Position numbers and translations under genes: made by a program
Shown: piece by piece, positions 1 through 8,990 of the stretch
How positions within the stretch are numbered: the first letter of the stretch is position 1
Layout: each line of letters starts with the position of its first letter
Notes under the pieces: generated by a model
What the model was told of the DNA's origin: nothing
What the model saw: the letters and a program-made list of their open reading frames with translations, nothing else
The model's database searches: none
NCBI GenBank assembly: GCA_041853585.1
Contig: JBGZSM010000031.1
Location: 1-27,539, forward strand
DNA length: 27,539 nt
Source: JAUNKE01 sp041853585
Lineage (GTDB): Bacteria; Bacillota; Clostridia; Peptostreptococcales; Filifactoraceae
Direction of reading: 5' to 3'

Positions 1-78
1 TCTTGAACATTTAATCGCTCTTTCAATATACCCATCGATTGCATTTTTCAACAGCAGTGTAAAATCTTTTCGCGTCAT
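1..78 (-). CDS. possible 5' end of a divergent gene, cut by the window edge
   Basis: Reading the minus strand from an ATG at 76-78 gives 26 open codons to the window edge, beginning MTRKDFTLLLKNAIDGYIER. The composition is protein-like and the gene would diverge from the ecf operon. No convincing Shine-Dalgarno site lies just upstream of this ATG, and an in-frame TTG nine codons earlier is an alternative start. The fragment is too short to assign a family. It could equally be chance. Confidence 0.3.
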   Translation of the reverse strand, partial: MTRKDFTLLLKNAIDGYIERAIKCSR

Positions 79-217
79 TGTATCACAAAAATTGAAAAGT
101 GACAATCAAACATTGAATTTATCATGAGAATTTTTCGGAAAAGGAAAATCCTTTGGGGAAGCTTTATGACATCGTTGAAAAATGAAAGGCTCTGCTCATC
201 TGAAAAATTTGTTGTTG

Positions 218-246
218 TTTACATTTCAACGCTTTCATGCTACAAT
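218..246 (+). promoter_or_regulatory. sigma-A-type promoter for the ecfA1-ecfA2-ecfT operon
   Basis: TTTACA at 218-223 and TACAAT at 241-246 are separated by exactly 17 bases. TG at 238-239 makes an extended -10. Transcription would start near 253, giving a leader of about 110 nt before ecfA1. The leader has a short hairpin at 273-284 and a GGCGG/CCGCC pairing (319-323 with 340-344). I recognise no known riboswitch in it. Confidence 0.7.
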
Positions 247-362
247 GTTAGGTGTTATTCTCGTTGCGTTTACGATGAGCATCGGAATAATTTTTGTGTT
301 CAGCAGGAGTTTTTATTAGGCGGTGAAAACGCAAGAATGCCGCCATAGGACAAAGGAGAAGA

Positions 363-1196
363 ATGTCCGAAGTTATTAAAATTGAGAATCTCGTATATCA
401 ATACGATGATAATAAAAATAAAAATGCGGTGGATGATTTGTCGATTCGCATTCAGAAGGGCGAGTTTGTTGTCATCATCGGTCACAACGGCTCGGGAAAA
501 AGCACTTTGGCAAAGCATCTCAACGGAATCTTTTTACCGACCTCGGGCGATGTGTATGTCAACGGCATGAATACCAAGGACGATGACAAGATTTGGGAAA
601 TTCGTCAAAATGCGGGCATGGTTTTTCAAAATCCGGACAATCAAATCGTCGCCACGATTGTCGAAGACGATGTGGCTTTCGGACCGGAGAATCTGGGGAT
701 TGAAAAACAGGAGATTCGCAGACGGGTGGATGAGGCGCTGGAGCTTGTACGAATGAGCGAGTTTGCCAAAAGAGCACCTTTTAATTTATCGGGGGGGCAA
801 AAACAGCGCGTTGCGATTGCGGGCATCATTGCGATGAGTCCGGATTGCATTATTTTCGATGAGCCGACCGCGATGCTCGACCCGCGCGGACGCAAAGAAG
901 TGCTGGAGACCATCGTTCGGTTGAACAAGGAAGAAGGCAAGACCATTATTCATATCACACATTTTATGGATGAAGCGACGGAAGCGGATCGCGTGATTGT
1001 GATGGAAGAAGGCAAGATGGTGATGGAAGGAAGACCGCGCGAAATTTTTTCTCGTGTCGATGAGCTCAAAAAGCTGGGACTTGATGTACCGCAGATGACG
1101 GAGCTTGCGCATGAGCTGATTCGCGAGGGCGTCAATCTGTCCAAAGATATTTTAACGGTAGAAGAGATGGTGGAAAATATATGTCAGTTGATATAA
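363..1196 (+). CDS. ecfA1: energy-coupling factor transporter ATPase EcfA1
   Basis: One of two ATPase subunits powering ECF-type uptake of vitamins or metals. It works at the inner face of the membrane with EcfA2, EcfT and interchangeable substrate-binding S subunits. All ABC motifs are visible: Walker A GHNGSGKST at 40-48, Q-loop glutamine at 89, signature LSGGQ at 142-146, Walker B CIIFDE at 162-167 and switch histidine 200. The length of 277 residues is normal. The ATG is preceded by AAAGGAGA. The 3' end overlaps ecfA2 by 16 bases, implying coupled translation. No S-component gene lies nearby, so this is probably the shared group II module serving S proteins encoded elsewhere. Confidence 0.95.
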   Translation: MSEVIKIENLVYQYDDNKNKNAVDDLSIRIQKGEFVVIIGHNGSGKSTLAKHLNGIFLPTSGDVYVNGMNTKDDDKIWEIRQNAGMVFQNPDNQIVATIVEDDVAFGPENLGIEKQEIRRRVDEALELVRMSEFAKRAPFNLSGGQKQRVAIAGIIAMSPDCIIFDEPTAMLDPRGRKEVLETIVRLNKEEGKTIIHITHFMDEATEADRVIVMEEGKMVMEGRPREIFSRVDELKKLGLDVPQMTELAHELIREGVNLSKDILTVEEMVENICQLI

Positions 1197-2044
1197 AGGA
1201 TTTGAAATATATCTACAACGAAGGCTCTCCTTTTGAGAGTCGCGCGCTGGACAATATTTTTCTGCATATTGACGATGGCGAGTTCGTCGGACTGATTGGC
1301 CATACGGGCTCGGGCAAGAGTACGCTCATTCAACAGATGAACGGATTGCTCAAACCGACGAGCGGTACGATTTTTGTGGATGATTTGGAAATTACGGCGA
1401 AGGATGTTTCGCTTGTCAATGTGCGAAAAAAAGTCGGATTGGTATTTCAATATCCGGAATATCAATTGTTTGAAGATACGGTTTACAAGGATGTGGCATT
1501 CGGTCCCGAAAAGTTGGGACTCGATGCGGAAGAAGTCAAAAGGCGAGTATATGCATCGCTCGAAGCGGTCGGCATTGACCCCGAAGAAAAGAAAGACCAA
1601 TCGCCATTTGAGATGTCGGGCGGTCAAAAGCGACGGGTGGCGATTGCGGGCGTGATTGCGATGGAGCCGGAGATTTTAATTTTGGATGAGCCGACGGCGG
1701 GACTCGACCCGCATGGCAGAGATGAAATATTGGCGCAGATAAAGAAGATTCATCAAGAGAGAAAGACGACGATTGTGCTGGTTTCTCACTCGATGGACGA
1801 TGTTTCAAGGCTCGCCGACCGATTGATTGTGATGAACAAGGGCACGATTGATTTGGTAGGAACGCCGCAGGAAATTTTTCGACATGAAAAGCGATTGATT
1901 GAAATCGGCTTGGGCGTACCGAAGGTGGTTACGCTGATGAATATTTTGCGTGCCAAAGGCTACGATATCGAGGAAGATATCATCACGATGGAGGAAGCAA
2001 AAACAAAATTGTTGGAATTGGTAAGGAGAAGAAGCAATGCTTAA
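1181..2044 (+). CDS. ecfA2: energy-coupling factor transporter ATPase EcfA2
   Basis: Second ATPase of the ECF module, pairing with EcfA1 to hydrolyse ATP. It has Walker A GHTGSGKST at 40-48, Q-loop glutamine 90, signature MSGGQ at 145-149, Walker B ILILDE at 165-170 and switch histidine 203. The 287-residue length and the MSGGQ variant are typical of EcfA2. The start lies inside the end of ecfA1, and the end overlaps ecfT by 8 bases, so the three genes form one translationally coupled unit. Confidence 0.95.
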   Translation: MSVDIKDLKYIYNEGSPFESRALDNIFLHIDDGEFVGLIGHTGSGKSTLIQQMNGLLKPTSGTIFVDDLEITAKDVSLVNVRKKVGLVFQYPEYQLFEDTVYKDVAFGPEKLGLDAEEVKRRVYASLEAVGIDPEEKKDQSPFEMSGGQKRRVAIAGVIAMEPEILILDEPTAGLDPHGRDEILAQIKKIHQERKTTIVLVSHSMDDVSRLADRLIVMNKGTIDLVGTPQEIFRHEKRLIEIGLGVPKVVTLMNILRAKGYDIEEDIITMEEAKTKLLELVRRRSNA

Positions 2045-2846
2045 AGACATCACGCTGGGCCAATACTATCCGACGAATTCCGAAATTCATCGATTGGACC
2101 CGAGGGTCAAAATTTTGTTTACCTTCGTGTTTATGGCGACGATTTTTATGGTGAACAAGTTCTATCCTTTCGTATTCGTTATTTTGTTTATCGTTTTCTT
2201 AGCGACGGTATCCAAGATTCCGATTCGATATTTGGTGAAAGGAATAAAACCGCTCTGGGTAATTTTGCTCATCACTTTTTTCATCAATGCGATGCTTACG
2301 CCGGGCAAGGTGCTGTGGTCATTTTGGATTTTTAAGATGACGCAGGAAGGTTTGCATCTGGGAGTCTTTATGATTTTGCGACTGGTGTTTTTGGTAATCG
2401 GCACTTCGCTTTTGACATTGACAACGGCTCCGATTGAGCTGACGGACGGGATTGAAAAATTGCTCAATCCATTGCGACGAATCGGCGTGCCGGCGCATGA
2501 AATTGCGATGATGATGACGATTGCGCTTCGTTTTATCCCGACTTTGCTGGACGAAACGGACAAAATCATGAAGGCGCAGATGGCGAGAGGAGCGGATTTT
2601 GAAAGTAATAATCTGGTAGAGCGAGCGAAAAGTTTGATTCCGTTGCTCGTTCCACTTTTTATCTCCGCTTTTCGACGCGCGGATGAGCTGGCGATGGCGA
2701 TGGAATCCCGTTGCTATCGAGGCGGAGAAGGCAGAACGAGAATGAATGAGATTATACTCAAAAAATCGGATATTGTATCCTTTGCGATAGCAACGACCTT
2801 TATGTTGCTGATTGCGGGAACTCGATTTTTTGATTTTGGAATTTAA
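2037..2846 (+). CDS. ecfT: energy-coupling factor transporter transmembrane protein EcfT
   Basis: Membrane scaffold that links the two ATPases to the substrate-binding S subunit. The 269 residues contain hydrophobic segments at about 27-57, 72-87, 107-130 and 244-261. The two cytoplasmic coupling motifs that grip the ATPases are visible as MARG (182-185) and SRCYRG (224-229). The start follows AAGGAG. In many Firmicutes ecfT is followed by truA and lies near ribosomal protein genes; here two unrecognised genes follow instead. Confidence 0.95.
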   Translation: MLKDITLGQYYPTNSEIHRLDPRVKILFTFVFMATIFMVNKFYPFVFVILFIVFLATVSKIPIRYLVKGIKPLWVILLITFFINAMLTPGKVLWSFWIFKMTQEGLHLGVFMILRLVFLVIGTSLLTLTTAPIELTDGIEKLLNPLRRIGVPAHEIAMMMTIALRFIPTLLDETDKIMKAQMARGADFESNNLVERAKSLIPLLVPLFISAFRRADELAMAMESRCYRGGEGRTRMNEIILKKSDIVSFAIATTFMLLIAGTRFFDFGI

Positions 2847-2861
2847 TAGAAGGAGAAGATT

Positions 2862-3290
2862 ATGTCAGAGAAAACAAAAGCGTATTTAAGAATAGCGGCG
2901 ATGGCAGTTGCCTTTGTCGCGATGGTGGTACTCATTTTTACGGGACAGAGCCTTTGGATTAAAATTCCGGCAGCTGTTTTGGCCATCGGATTGGGCTGGG
3001 TATTGTTCCGAACCTTTCTCGCATTCACGAGAAAAAAACATGCTTTGTACGGTAAGGTGCTTTCGATAACCAAGCCGAAAAACAAATTCGGCATCGGCAA
3101 GACCGTCGTGGTTGTCAAATCGGGAAAGGTGTCCAAGAAATTGTATTCTTGGCAACCGATTAATTTGAAAATCGGAAATGACTATGGATTCTACTATGAG
3201 GATAAGTCCAATCAGATTGTAAAATATGAGACGATTAAATTGAATGCTGCGGCGAGACCGAAAGGAAATTTGCCACCGCAGTTCAGATAG
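2862..3290 (+). CDS. small membrane protein of unknown function
   Basis: I do not recognise this 142-residue protein. It begins with two closely spaced hydrophobic helices (about residues 9-28 and 31-52). These are followed by a basic loop and a roughly 85-residue soluble tail predicted to be beta-rich (runs such as KTVVVVKSGKV). The tail contains a YSW...GFYYED segment and ends in a basic, proline-containing stretch. The start follows AGAAGGAGAAG. It lies 15 bases after ecfT and 8 bases before the next gene, so it is probably co-transcribed with the ECF module. I cannot infer a function. Confidence 0.75.
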   Translation: MSEKTKAYLRIAAMAVAFVAMVVLIFTGQSLWIKIPAAVLAIGLGWVLFRTFLAFTRKKHALYGKVLSITKPKNKFGIGKTVVVVKSGKVSKKLYSWQPINLKIGNDYGFYYEDKSNQIVKYETIKLNAAARPKGNLPPQFR

Positions 3291-3298
3291 GAGAGAAT

Positions 3299-3685
3299 AT
3301 GTATCGACTGTTGGGGGATATTGTAATTGATACGGATGAGCTGATTGAAACCTTGGCTCAGAATCAAATTCGAGTTGCCGAAAATGTGACGAATGCAACC
3401 AAGCGGGATGATGCCGTCGGACTTCGAATCTATGTGCCGCTCAAGGAGCTCGGTGCGGATGCCAAATCTTTCGATGAAAATGAGATGGAAGATTTGATGC
3501 AGAAGGCGGAGAAGCTGTATAGCGAAAAGTTGCGGCCGCTTTTGCCGGAAGAATTGTCTTTCAAATTATATGCCTATTTCTACGATGAGGTGGAATCCGC
3601 CATCGTGCTGAACTTTGTGATGATGGAATGGGAAATTGCCAGACGGAAATTGGACGATGTGCTCAAAAGATTGTTTGATGTATAG
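3299..3685 (+). CDS. conserved-looking soluble protein of unknown function
   Basis: A 128-residue acidic protein with no signal peptide or membrane segment. It is mostly helical after residue 55 and contains a charged run DENEMEDLMQKAEKL. I do not recognise the family. The start follows AGGAGAG. It follows the small membrane protein by 8 bases and precedes the hscC-type gene by 82 bases. It could therefore belong to either the ECF transcript or the chaperone cluster. Confidence 0.7.
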   Translation: MYRLLGDIVIDTDELIETLAQNQIRVAENVTNATKRDDAVGLRIYVPLKELGADAKSFDENEMEDLMQKAEKLYSEKLRPLLPEELSFKLYAYFYDEVESAIVLNFVMMEWEIARRKLDDVLKRLFDV

Positions 3686-3767
3686 ATTGAAACGGATTTT
3701 GTTGTTAGCACTTGGAATTTGGTTTCAATAAAGAAAAAGAAGAAATTAGCAACTCAAGAGAGGGAAT

Positions 3768-5468
3768 ATGATAATAGGAATTGATTTAGGAACAACCAAC
3801 AGCCTGGCCGCATATTTTGTTGACGGCGAGGCGAAAATTATACCGAATCGTTTTGACGAACATCTTACGCCGTCGGTGGTGAGTCTATCTGAAGAAGGCG
3901 AGATTTTTGTCGGTAAAACGGCGAAGGAAAGAAAGGTGCTCTATCCGGAGAAGACCGTCGATGTCTTTAAAAGAACGATGGGCTCGGAGATGAAGTATCA
4001 GTTGGGGGATAAGAGTTTTTCATCCGAAGAACTTTCGTCCTTTGTTTTGCGTGCGCTCAAAGAGGATGCCGAGGCTTATCTCAATGAGGAGGTAACGGAG
4101 GCGATTATTTCGGTGCCCGCCTATTTTAACGATTTGCAGCGAAAGGCGACCAAGCGTGCGGGCGAGCTTGCCGGCATGAAGGTCGAGCGCATCATTTCGG
4201 AGCCGACCGCGGCGGCAATCACCTACGGTCTTTACCAAAAGAAAGATTACACCAAGTTCTTGGTATTTGACTTGGGCGGAGGAACCTTTGACATTTCGAT
4301 TTTGGAGCGCGCAAAAAATATTTTGGAAGTCCGCGCGGTTGCCGGCGACAATTATTTGGGCGGCGAAGATTTTACGGCGGTCTTGGTGGAGCTTTTTGTG
4401 GAGAAAAATGAAATCGACATCGAGAAGCTGGATGTGACGCAGAAAAATATGATTCTGTTCCACGCGGAAAAGGCGAAATTGGAATTGGCAAATGACGAGA
4501 GCAAGCCGGCTACGATGACGATGAGCATCGACGGCGAAGAAAAATCAATGACGATAAACAATGTGGAATACGAAGCGGCTTGTCAACCTTTGCTTGCGAG
4601 AATTCGAAAGCCGATTGAGAAGAGCTTGCGCGATGCGAATATCAAAATTGCGGAGATTGACGAAATCGTATTGGTCGGCGGTGCAACCAAGTCGCCGATT
4701 ATCAAGCGATTCGTTTCCAAACTGTTCAACAAGTTTCCAAACTTCACCGTTCATCCCGACGAGGCGGTGGCAATCGGCGTGGCGATGGAGGTTGCCATCA
4801 AGGAGCGAAACGAAACGCTCAAGGAAGTCATCATGACCGATGTCTGTCCTTACACCTTGGGTACTTCGGTGGTGGTGCGCAAGGACAATGACCGGTACGA
4901 AGGCGGACATTATCTGCCGATTATCGAGCGCAATACCGTCATTCCGGTCAGCCGAACCGAGCGACTCTATACCGTCAACGACAATCAGACCAGCATCTTT
5001 GTCGATATTTTGCAGGGCGAGAGCCGGCTGTCGAGAAACAATCTCAAAATCGGCGAGATACGCATTCCGATTCCGAGAGCCAAAGCGGGCGAAGAGCCGG
5101 TGGATGTAACCTACACCTACGATGTGAATGCGATTTTGGAAGTCATCGTCAAGGTGGTTTCGAGCGGGGAGAGCAAGAAGCTCATCATTCAGCGCGACGA
5201 AAATCAAATGACTTTGGAAGAAGCGGAAAAGCGAATGGAAGAGCTGAACTATCTCAAAATCCATCCGCGAGAAAATGAAGAGAACAAATATCTTTTGTTC
5301 CGCGCAGAACGACTTTACGAAATGACCACGGGGCAGGTGCGTGAATATATCGGGTATTGGATAAGAGTTTTTGAAGATGCTTTGGATAGACAGGATCCTG
5401 AAGAAATCGCGCATCAGCGGGAAGAATTGCGATTGGCAATCAAGCAGATTGATTTTGATTTTGAATAG
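3768..5468 (+). CDS. hscC: HscC-type Hsp70 chaperone
   Basis: ATP-dependent chaperone of the Hsp70 superfamily. The nucleotide-binding domain shows IDLGTTNS at 5-12, SVPAYFND at 114-121, DLGGGTFD at 167-174 and the adenosine motif LVGGATKSP near 302-310. A beta substrate-binding domain starts around DVCPYTLGT, followed by a short helical end. At 566 residues it lacks the long lid and EEVD-like tail of housekeeping DnaK (usually 600 or more), matching the shorter HscC branch. In E. coli HscC works with J proteins DjlB/DjlC. Here the next gene, 8 bases away, encodes a J-like TPR protein that is probably its partner. The RBS is GAGAGGG. The alternative label is a generic DnaK paralogue. Confidence 0.88.
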   Translation: MIIGIDLGTTNSLAAYFVDGEAKIIPNRFDEHLTPSVVSLSEEGEIFVGKTAKERKVLYPEKTVDVFKRTMGSEMKYQLGDKSFSSEELSSFVLRALKEDAEAYLNEEVTEAIISVPAYFNDLQRKATKRAGELAGMKVERIISEPTAAAITYGLYQKKDYTKFLVFDLGGGTFDISILERAKNILEVRAVAGDNYLGGEDFTAVLVELFVEKNEIDIEKLDVTQKNMILFHAEKAKLELANDESKPATMTMSIDGEEKSMTINNVEYEAACQPLLARIRKPIEKSLRDANIKIAEIDEIVLVGGATKSPIIKRFVSKLFNKFPNFTVHPDEAVAIGVAMEVAIKERNETLKEVIMTDVCPYTLGTSVVVRKDNDRYEGGHYLPIIERNTVIPVSRTERLYTVNDNQTSIFVDILQGESRLSRNNLKIGEIRIPIPRAKAGEEPVDVTYTYDVNAILEVIVKVVSSGESKKLIIQRDENQMTLEEAEKRMEELNYLKIHPRENEENKYLLFRAERLYEMTTGQVREYIGYWIRVFEDALDRQDPEEIAHQREELRLAIKQIDFDFE

Positions 5469-5476
5469 GAGGAACG

Positions 5477-8400
5477 ATGGATATATGGAAAGTGTTGGGG
5501 ATTGAGAAGACAAAATCCCAAGAGGAAATTGTGGAAGCGTATCGCGCGCAACTGGAGCACAACAATCCGGAAGAAAATCAGGAAGGCTTTATGGCATTGC
5601 GCGACGCTTATGAGAAGGCGCTTCAATATGCAAAAAGTGAAGATGACGAATTTGCGGTACTCTTTGAGGAGGCGAGCAATATCTACGGCTCTCTCAGCAA
5701 GCGAATCAATCTTGAAAATTGGAAAAAAATTCTACAAGACCCATTGTTTCAAGGATTGGATACGCGAATCGACGGCGAGACGAAGCTGATTCATTTTTTG
5801 ATGGACAATTATCGATTGCCGAGCGCCGTATTCTCTTTGATTGCCGATGAATTTCATTGGGATAAAAGACGCGAGGAACTCAATCAGCACTTTTCAGCAG
5901 GATTTTTCAACTATGTATTTGATGTCATTGAAAATGGCGAGTATTACAAGATGGAATATTTTGACGGCGACGATTATGCGGATTACGATGCCTTTATCGA
6001 AAAATGCATGGACTTTGCCGGCATGGTCAACGAAAATTCCGAGCAGGCTTCTTCTTTGATGGAAGAACTGGATGCGATGGAAATCTATCATCCTTATTAT
6101 TACGAAACCAAGGCGGAATATTTTATCAGAAGAAATGAAACGGAGCAGGCCGAAGAGATTACGCGTGATTTTCCGATGCTTTATCCCGACAATCTTCGTT
6201 TGCTTGAGCTGCGATTGCGCATTTTGACAAGAATGCGTCGATTGGATGAGGGGCGCGAGATTGCCGAGAAAATCAAGTCGATGAATGCGCAGAGCCGAGC
6301 GGCGCTGCTGTTTGAAATCGTGGAAAAGGGCGAGGAGGATGTTGAAAAAGCAAAGGATGCCTACTATGATTTCAATCGGGAATACAATTATGACGACGAC
6401 GCCGGCGAAATTGCGAAACTGCTCAACGAGAGACTCGTTCCGAAATTGGAGGAAAGAGGCGAGGCGATGTCCGAGATGGACAAAATCACATTGGCGTGGG
6501 CATATTATGAGCGCGATGAGATTGAAAGAGCCTATGATTTGCTCTGCGGTTTTGAGCCATCCGAAAAAGATGTTCCGCTGAAATATTATAAATTGAAGGG
6601 ATACCTTTCGGTTCAGCTGGAGCGTTTTGAAAAAGCCATCGATGAGATTTCCCGATGGGAAGAGCTCAGAGAGGATGCGGAGAACGAGAAAAAAGACGAC
6701 AATCTCAGTGAAGAAGCGAAGGAAAGAAATAAAATCAATGAATTTGTAGCGATTTATCGCTCCAAATCCTATGCGTATTCGATGCTCGGTCAGGATGAAA
6801 AAGCGGAAGAATATATCAAAAAGGTCATCGAAGTCGACGATCGAAATCTCGATGCCTATATTACGCTGAGCAATATGTATTTGGATGCCGGTCGATTTGA
6901 AGATGTGGTGACGATGAATACCGAAGCGATGAATCGTAATGGTGAAATCGGGCCGCTGCTCTATCTGACCGGATTGGCGGAGTTCCGCTGCGAAAATTAC
7001 TCCGATGCGATTCGCCTCTTGGATTTGTCGCTGGAATACATGCCTTATCTCACTCGAATCTACCATTATCGACTGATGATATTCGACGGATGGAATCTCG
7101 TCAATGATTTTGAAAATGTACTTGAGGATCTCAAGCAATCTCAAAACGAGCCGCTATCGCCGAAGTTGATGGAGCTTTATGAAATCAAATTGATTCGCCT
7201 CAAAGGAGATAACAGCGAGGCGCGCGCGCGAATTTCAGGATTGTTGGAGAAGGTCGATGAAGCGGACGAGATGATCAACGATGACGATCGAGCGCTCATC
7301 TATCAGGAAGCGTCCAATATTTACCGCGAGATGAAAGCTTATGAGCGTGGACTGGAATATATTGAGAAAGCGCTTGAGTATAATAAATATAATCGAAGCA
7401 TCGAATTGGATAAGGGATATCTGCTTGTGCTGATGGGACGCTATGTCGAGGCGGACAAATTCTACACGGAGCTGATTCAAAGGCATCCGGCTTATTCGGT
7501 TTACTATATTCGATTGGCGGCGACCAAGTCCCGCTCGGGAGATAAAGAAGGCGCAATACAATATTACAAGCAGGCGCTTGAAATCGACCCGGAGCGATAT
7601 GATGTGTATTCTTATATTTCCGATGTCTATTTGGATTCGGGAGATATTGAAAAAGCAACTGAATATAAGACTTTGGCAATCGAGAAAGAGCCGTCTTATG
7701 AAAACTACTACGACCGCGCACATCATTACTATCAATTGGGCAAGGTGGACGAGACCTATCAGGATTTGCTCAAGGCGCAGGAATTGCATCCGTACGAATC
7801 CGATGTGCTTACCTTCCTGGCTCGTTGTAATATGAAAAAAGGCGAATACGATATCGCTGAAGAAAATTATCAGAAGGCGATCGAATATTTCGACGAGCAT
7901 CGCTATGCGCTCAACACCTATATGTACTACACCGTGAAATTGGTTCGCGAGCGAAGATATCAAGAACTGATTCCATTGCTTCAAAAAGCATTCACGATCT
8001 TTGGCGAAGACGGGGGAACATGGCCGATGCTTCGATTGGCGGAAGCATATTTTAATACGGGCGATTACGCACAGGCGGACGGATGCTATCACAAAGCGAT
8101 ACGAATCGACGACAGCTATCCGGAAGTGCATTATGAATATGCGGTATTCCTGCTCAAAACGCGCGGGGAAGATGCGGCGAAAAAATATTTGCTCGGCCTT
8201 GACCGCTCCTTGTTGCAACAGGTCGATATGCAGCGTAATATCGGATTGTTCTTCTATATGTATCTGCTCGATTTTGAGCGGGCGGAGTTCCATTATCAAA
8301 AAGCGATGGATTTGAGCAAGGAAAAAAATTCTTTAGCATTTATCAATTTCTATGAAGCGATGTGGTACAATCTGCGTTTGAGCAATGGTAAAATCAGCGA

Positions 8401-8803
8401 TGATTTGTTGGTGCAACGCAAATTTTTCGTCAAGAAAAAAATCCAAAAGATGGAAAACTATTTTAAAATGATAACGGATGATGTCGAAGATTATTATCGG
8501 GAGCATGGCCATTATTCCGAGGAGCAGTCTCAGCATTGGCTTTCGCTGATTGCCGAAGCGTATTTTTACTTGGGCGATTTGGCCAAGGCGGAGTTTTTTG
8601 CGAACAAATGTATGGAGGCGATGCCCGAAGACTTTGCGCTTCTGCACAATACATCGGATGCGCTCTATATCTTGGGCATGGTTTGCGAAGCGAGAGGTCA
8701 ATATGAGCAGGCGCTTGAGTATTATGAAAGAATCAGCCATACACGATACGACTTCACGCTCTTTAACATCGCCATCGACCGCGTGAAAAGAAAAATGCAG
8801 TAA
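5477..8803 (+). CDS. large TPR protein with degenerate J-like N-terminus, probable HscC partner
   Basis: An 1108-residue protein without a signal peptide or membrane segment. Residues 1-55 resemble a J domain: a WKVLGIE opening, helix II AYRAQLEH and helix III-like GFMALRDAYEKAL. The catalytic HPD is replaced by H28-N29-N30, followed by PEE. From about residue 180 the protein is helical and repeat-rich. Clear TPR units lie roughly at 430-520, 605-640 and 675-900 (for example YYKQALEIDP, NYQKAIEYF, CYHKAIRID), and more at the C-terminus near 1015-1105. TPR arrays bind peptides or proteins, so a scaffold or client-recruiting co-chaperone is likely (inference). The start follows AGGAGGAACG and the gene is coupled to hscC. 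No strong terminator follows. Confidence 0.85.
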   Translation: MDIWKVLGIEKTKSQEEIVEAYRAQLEHNNPEENQEGFMALRDAYEKALQYAKSEDDEFAVLFEEASNIYGSLSKRINLENWKKILQDPLFQGLDTRIDGETKLIHFLMDNYRLPSAVFSLIADEFHWDKRREELNQHFSAGFFNYVFDVIENGEYYKMEYFDGDDYADYDAFIEKCMDFAGMVNENSEQASSLMEELDAMEIYHPYYYETKAEYFIRRNETEQAEEITRDFPMLYPDNLRLLELRLRILTRMRRLDEGREIAEKIKSMNAQSRAALLFEIVEKGEEDVEKAKDAYYDFNREYNYDDDAGEIAKLLNERLVPKLEERGEAMSEMDKITLAWAYYERDEIERAYDLLCGFEPSEKDVPLKYYKLKGYLSVQLERFEKAIDEISRWEELREDAENEKKDDNLSEEAKERNKINEFVAIYRSKSYAYSMLGQDEKAEEYIKKVIEVDDRNLDAYITLSNMYLDAGRFEDVVTMNTEAMNRNGEIGPLLYLTGLAEFRCENYSDAIRLLDLSLEYMPYLTRIYHYRLMIFDGWNLVNDFENVLEDLKQSQNEPLSPKLMELYEIKLIRLKGDNSEARARISGLLEKVDEADEMINDDDRALIYQEASNIYREMKAYERGLEYIEKALEYNKYNRSIELDKGYLLVLMGRYVEADKFYTELIQRHPAYSVYYIRLAATKSRSGDKEGAIQYYKQALEIDPERYDVYSYISDVYLDSGDIEKATEYKTLAIEKEPSYENYYDRAHHYYQLGKVDETYQDLLKAQELHPYESDVLTFLARCNMKKGEYDIAEENYQKAIEYFDEHRYALNTYMYYTVKLVRERRYQELIPLLQKAFTIFGEDGGTWPMLRLAEAYFNTGDYAQADGCYHKAIRIDDSYPEVHYEYAVFLLKTRGEDAAKKYLLGLDRSLLQQVDMQRNIGLFFYMYLLDFERAEFHYQKAMDLSKEKNSLAFINFYEAMWYNLRLSNGKISDDLLVQRKFFVKKKIQKMENYFKMITDDVEDYYREHGHYSEEQSQHWLSLIAEAYFYLGDLAKAEFFANKCMEAMPEDFALLHNTSDALYILGMVCEARGQYEQALEYYERISHTRYDFTLFNIAIDRVKRKMQ

Positions 8804-8825
8804 TGAGTGAATCTTGCTTTTGCCG

Positions 8826-8890
8826 AAGTGAAAAGTTTGATTCCGCCAGATGCGGGCAGAAATTACTTTTTCACTTTAGGTTTTCACTTT
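8826..8890 (+). repeat. long inverted repeat plus a tandem copy, weak terminator candidate
   Basis: AAGTGAAAA (8826-8834) can pair with TTTTCACTT (8868-8876). TTTTCACTT occurs again at 8881-8889. A small CCGCCAGATGCGGG hairpin lies inside the loop. The structure sits just after the TPR gene and could end that transcript, but there is no clean U-tract after the stem. Confidence 0.3.
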
Positions 8891-8916
8891 GAAAGCCGCT
8901 TCTTCGATAAAAAATA

Positions 8917-8945
8917 TTGCAATTCGTTATTTGCTATGGTATAAT
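8917..8945 (+). promoter_or_regulatory. strong sigma-A-type promoter for rpmE
   Basis: TTGCAA at 8917-8922 and a perfect TATAAT at 8940-8945 are separated by 17 bases. TG at 8937-8938 extends the -10. Transcription would start near 8952, about 40 bases before the rpmE start. This is the best promoter in the window, as expected for a ribosomal protein gene. Confidence 0.85.
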
Positions 8946-8990
8946 AACTGAGTTAAGTTACGAATAATTTTTGCGAAGGGAGAGATGAAA

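Noticed and set aside
124..348. 74-codon plus-strand frame before ecfA1
   Set aside because: It spans the ecf promoter and leader, has no good RBS and an unprotein-like, Cys-rich composition.
3686..3729. ATTGAAAC / GTTTCAAT inverted repeat between the 128-residue gene and hscC
   Set aside because: Eight pairs with a 28-base loop and no T-run; too weak to call a terminator or operator.
4545..8299. Long minus-strand frames (322, 416 and 354 codons) opposite hscC and the TPR gene
   Set aside because: They mirror strongly supported plus-strand genes and show no family motifs; their composition is that of antisense frames.
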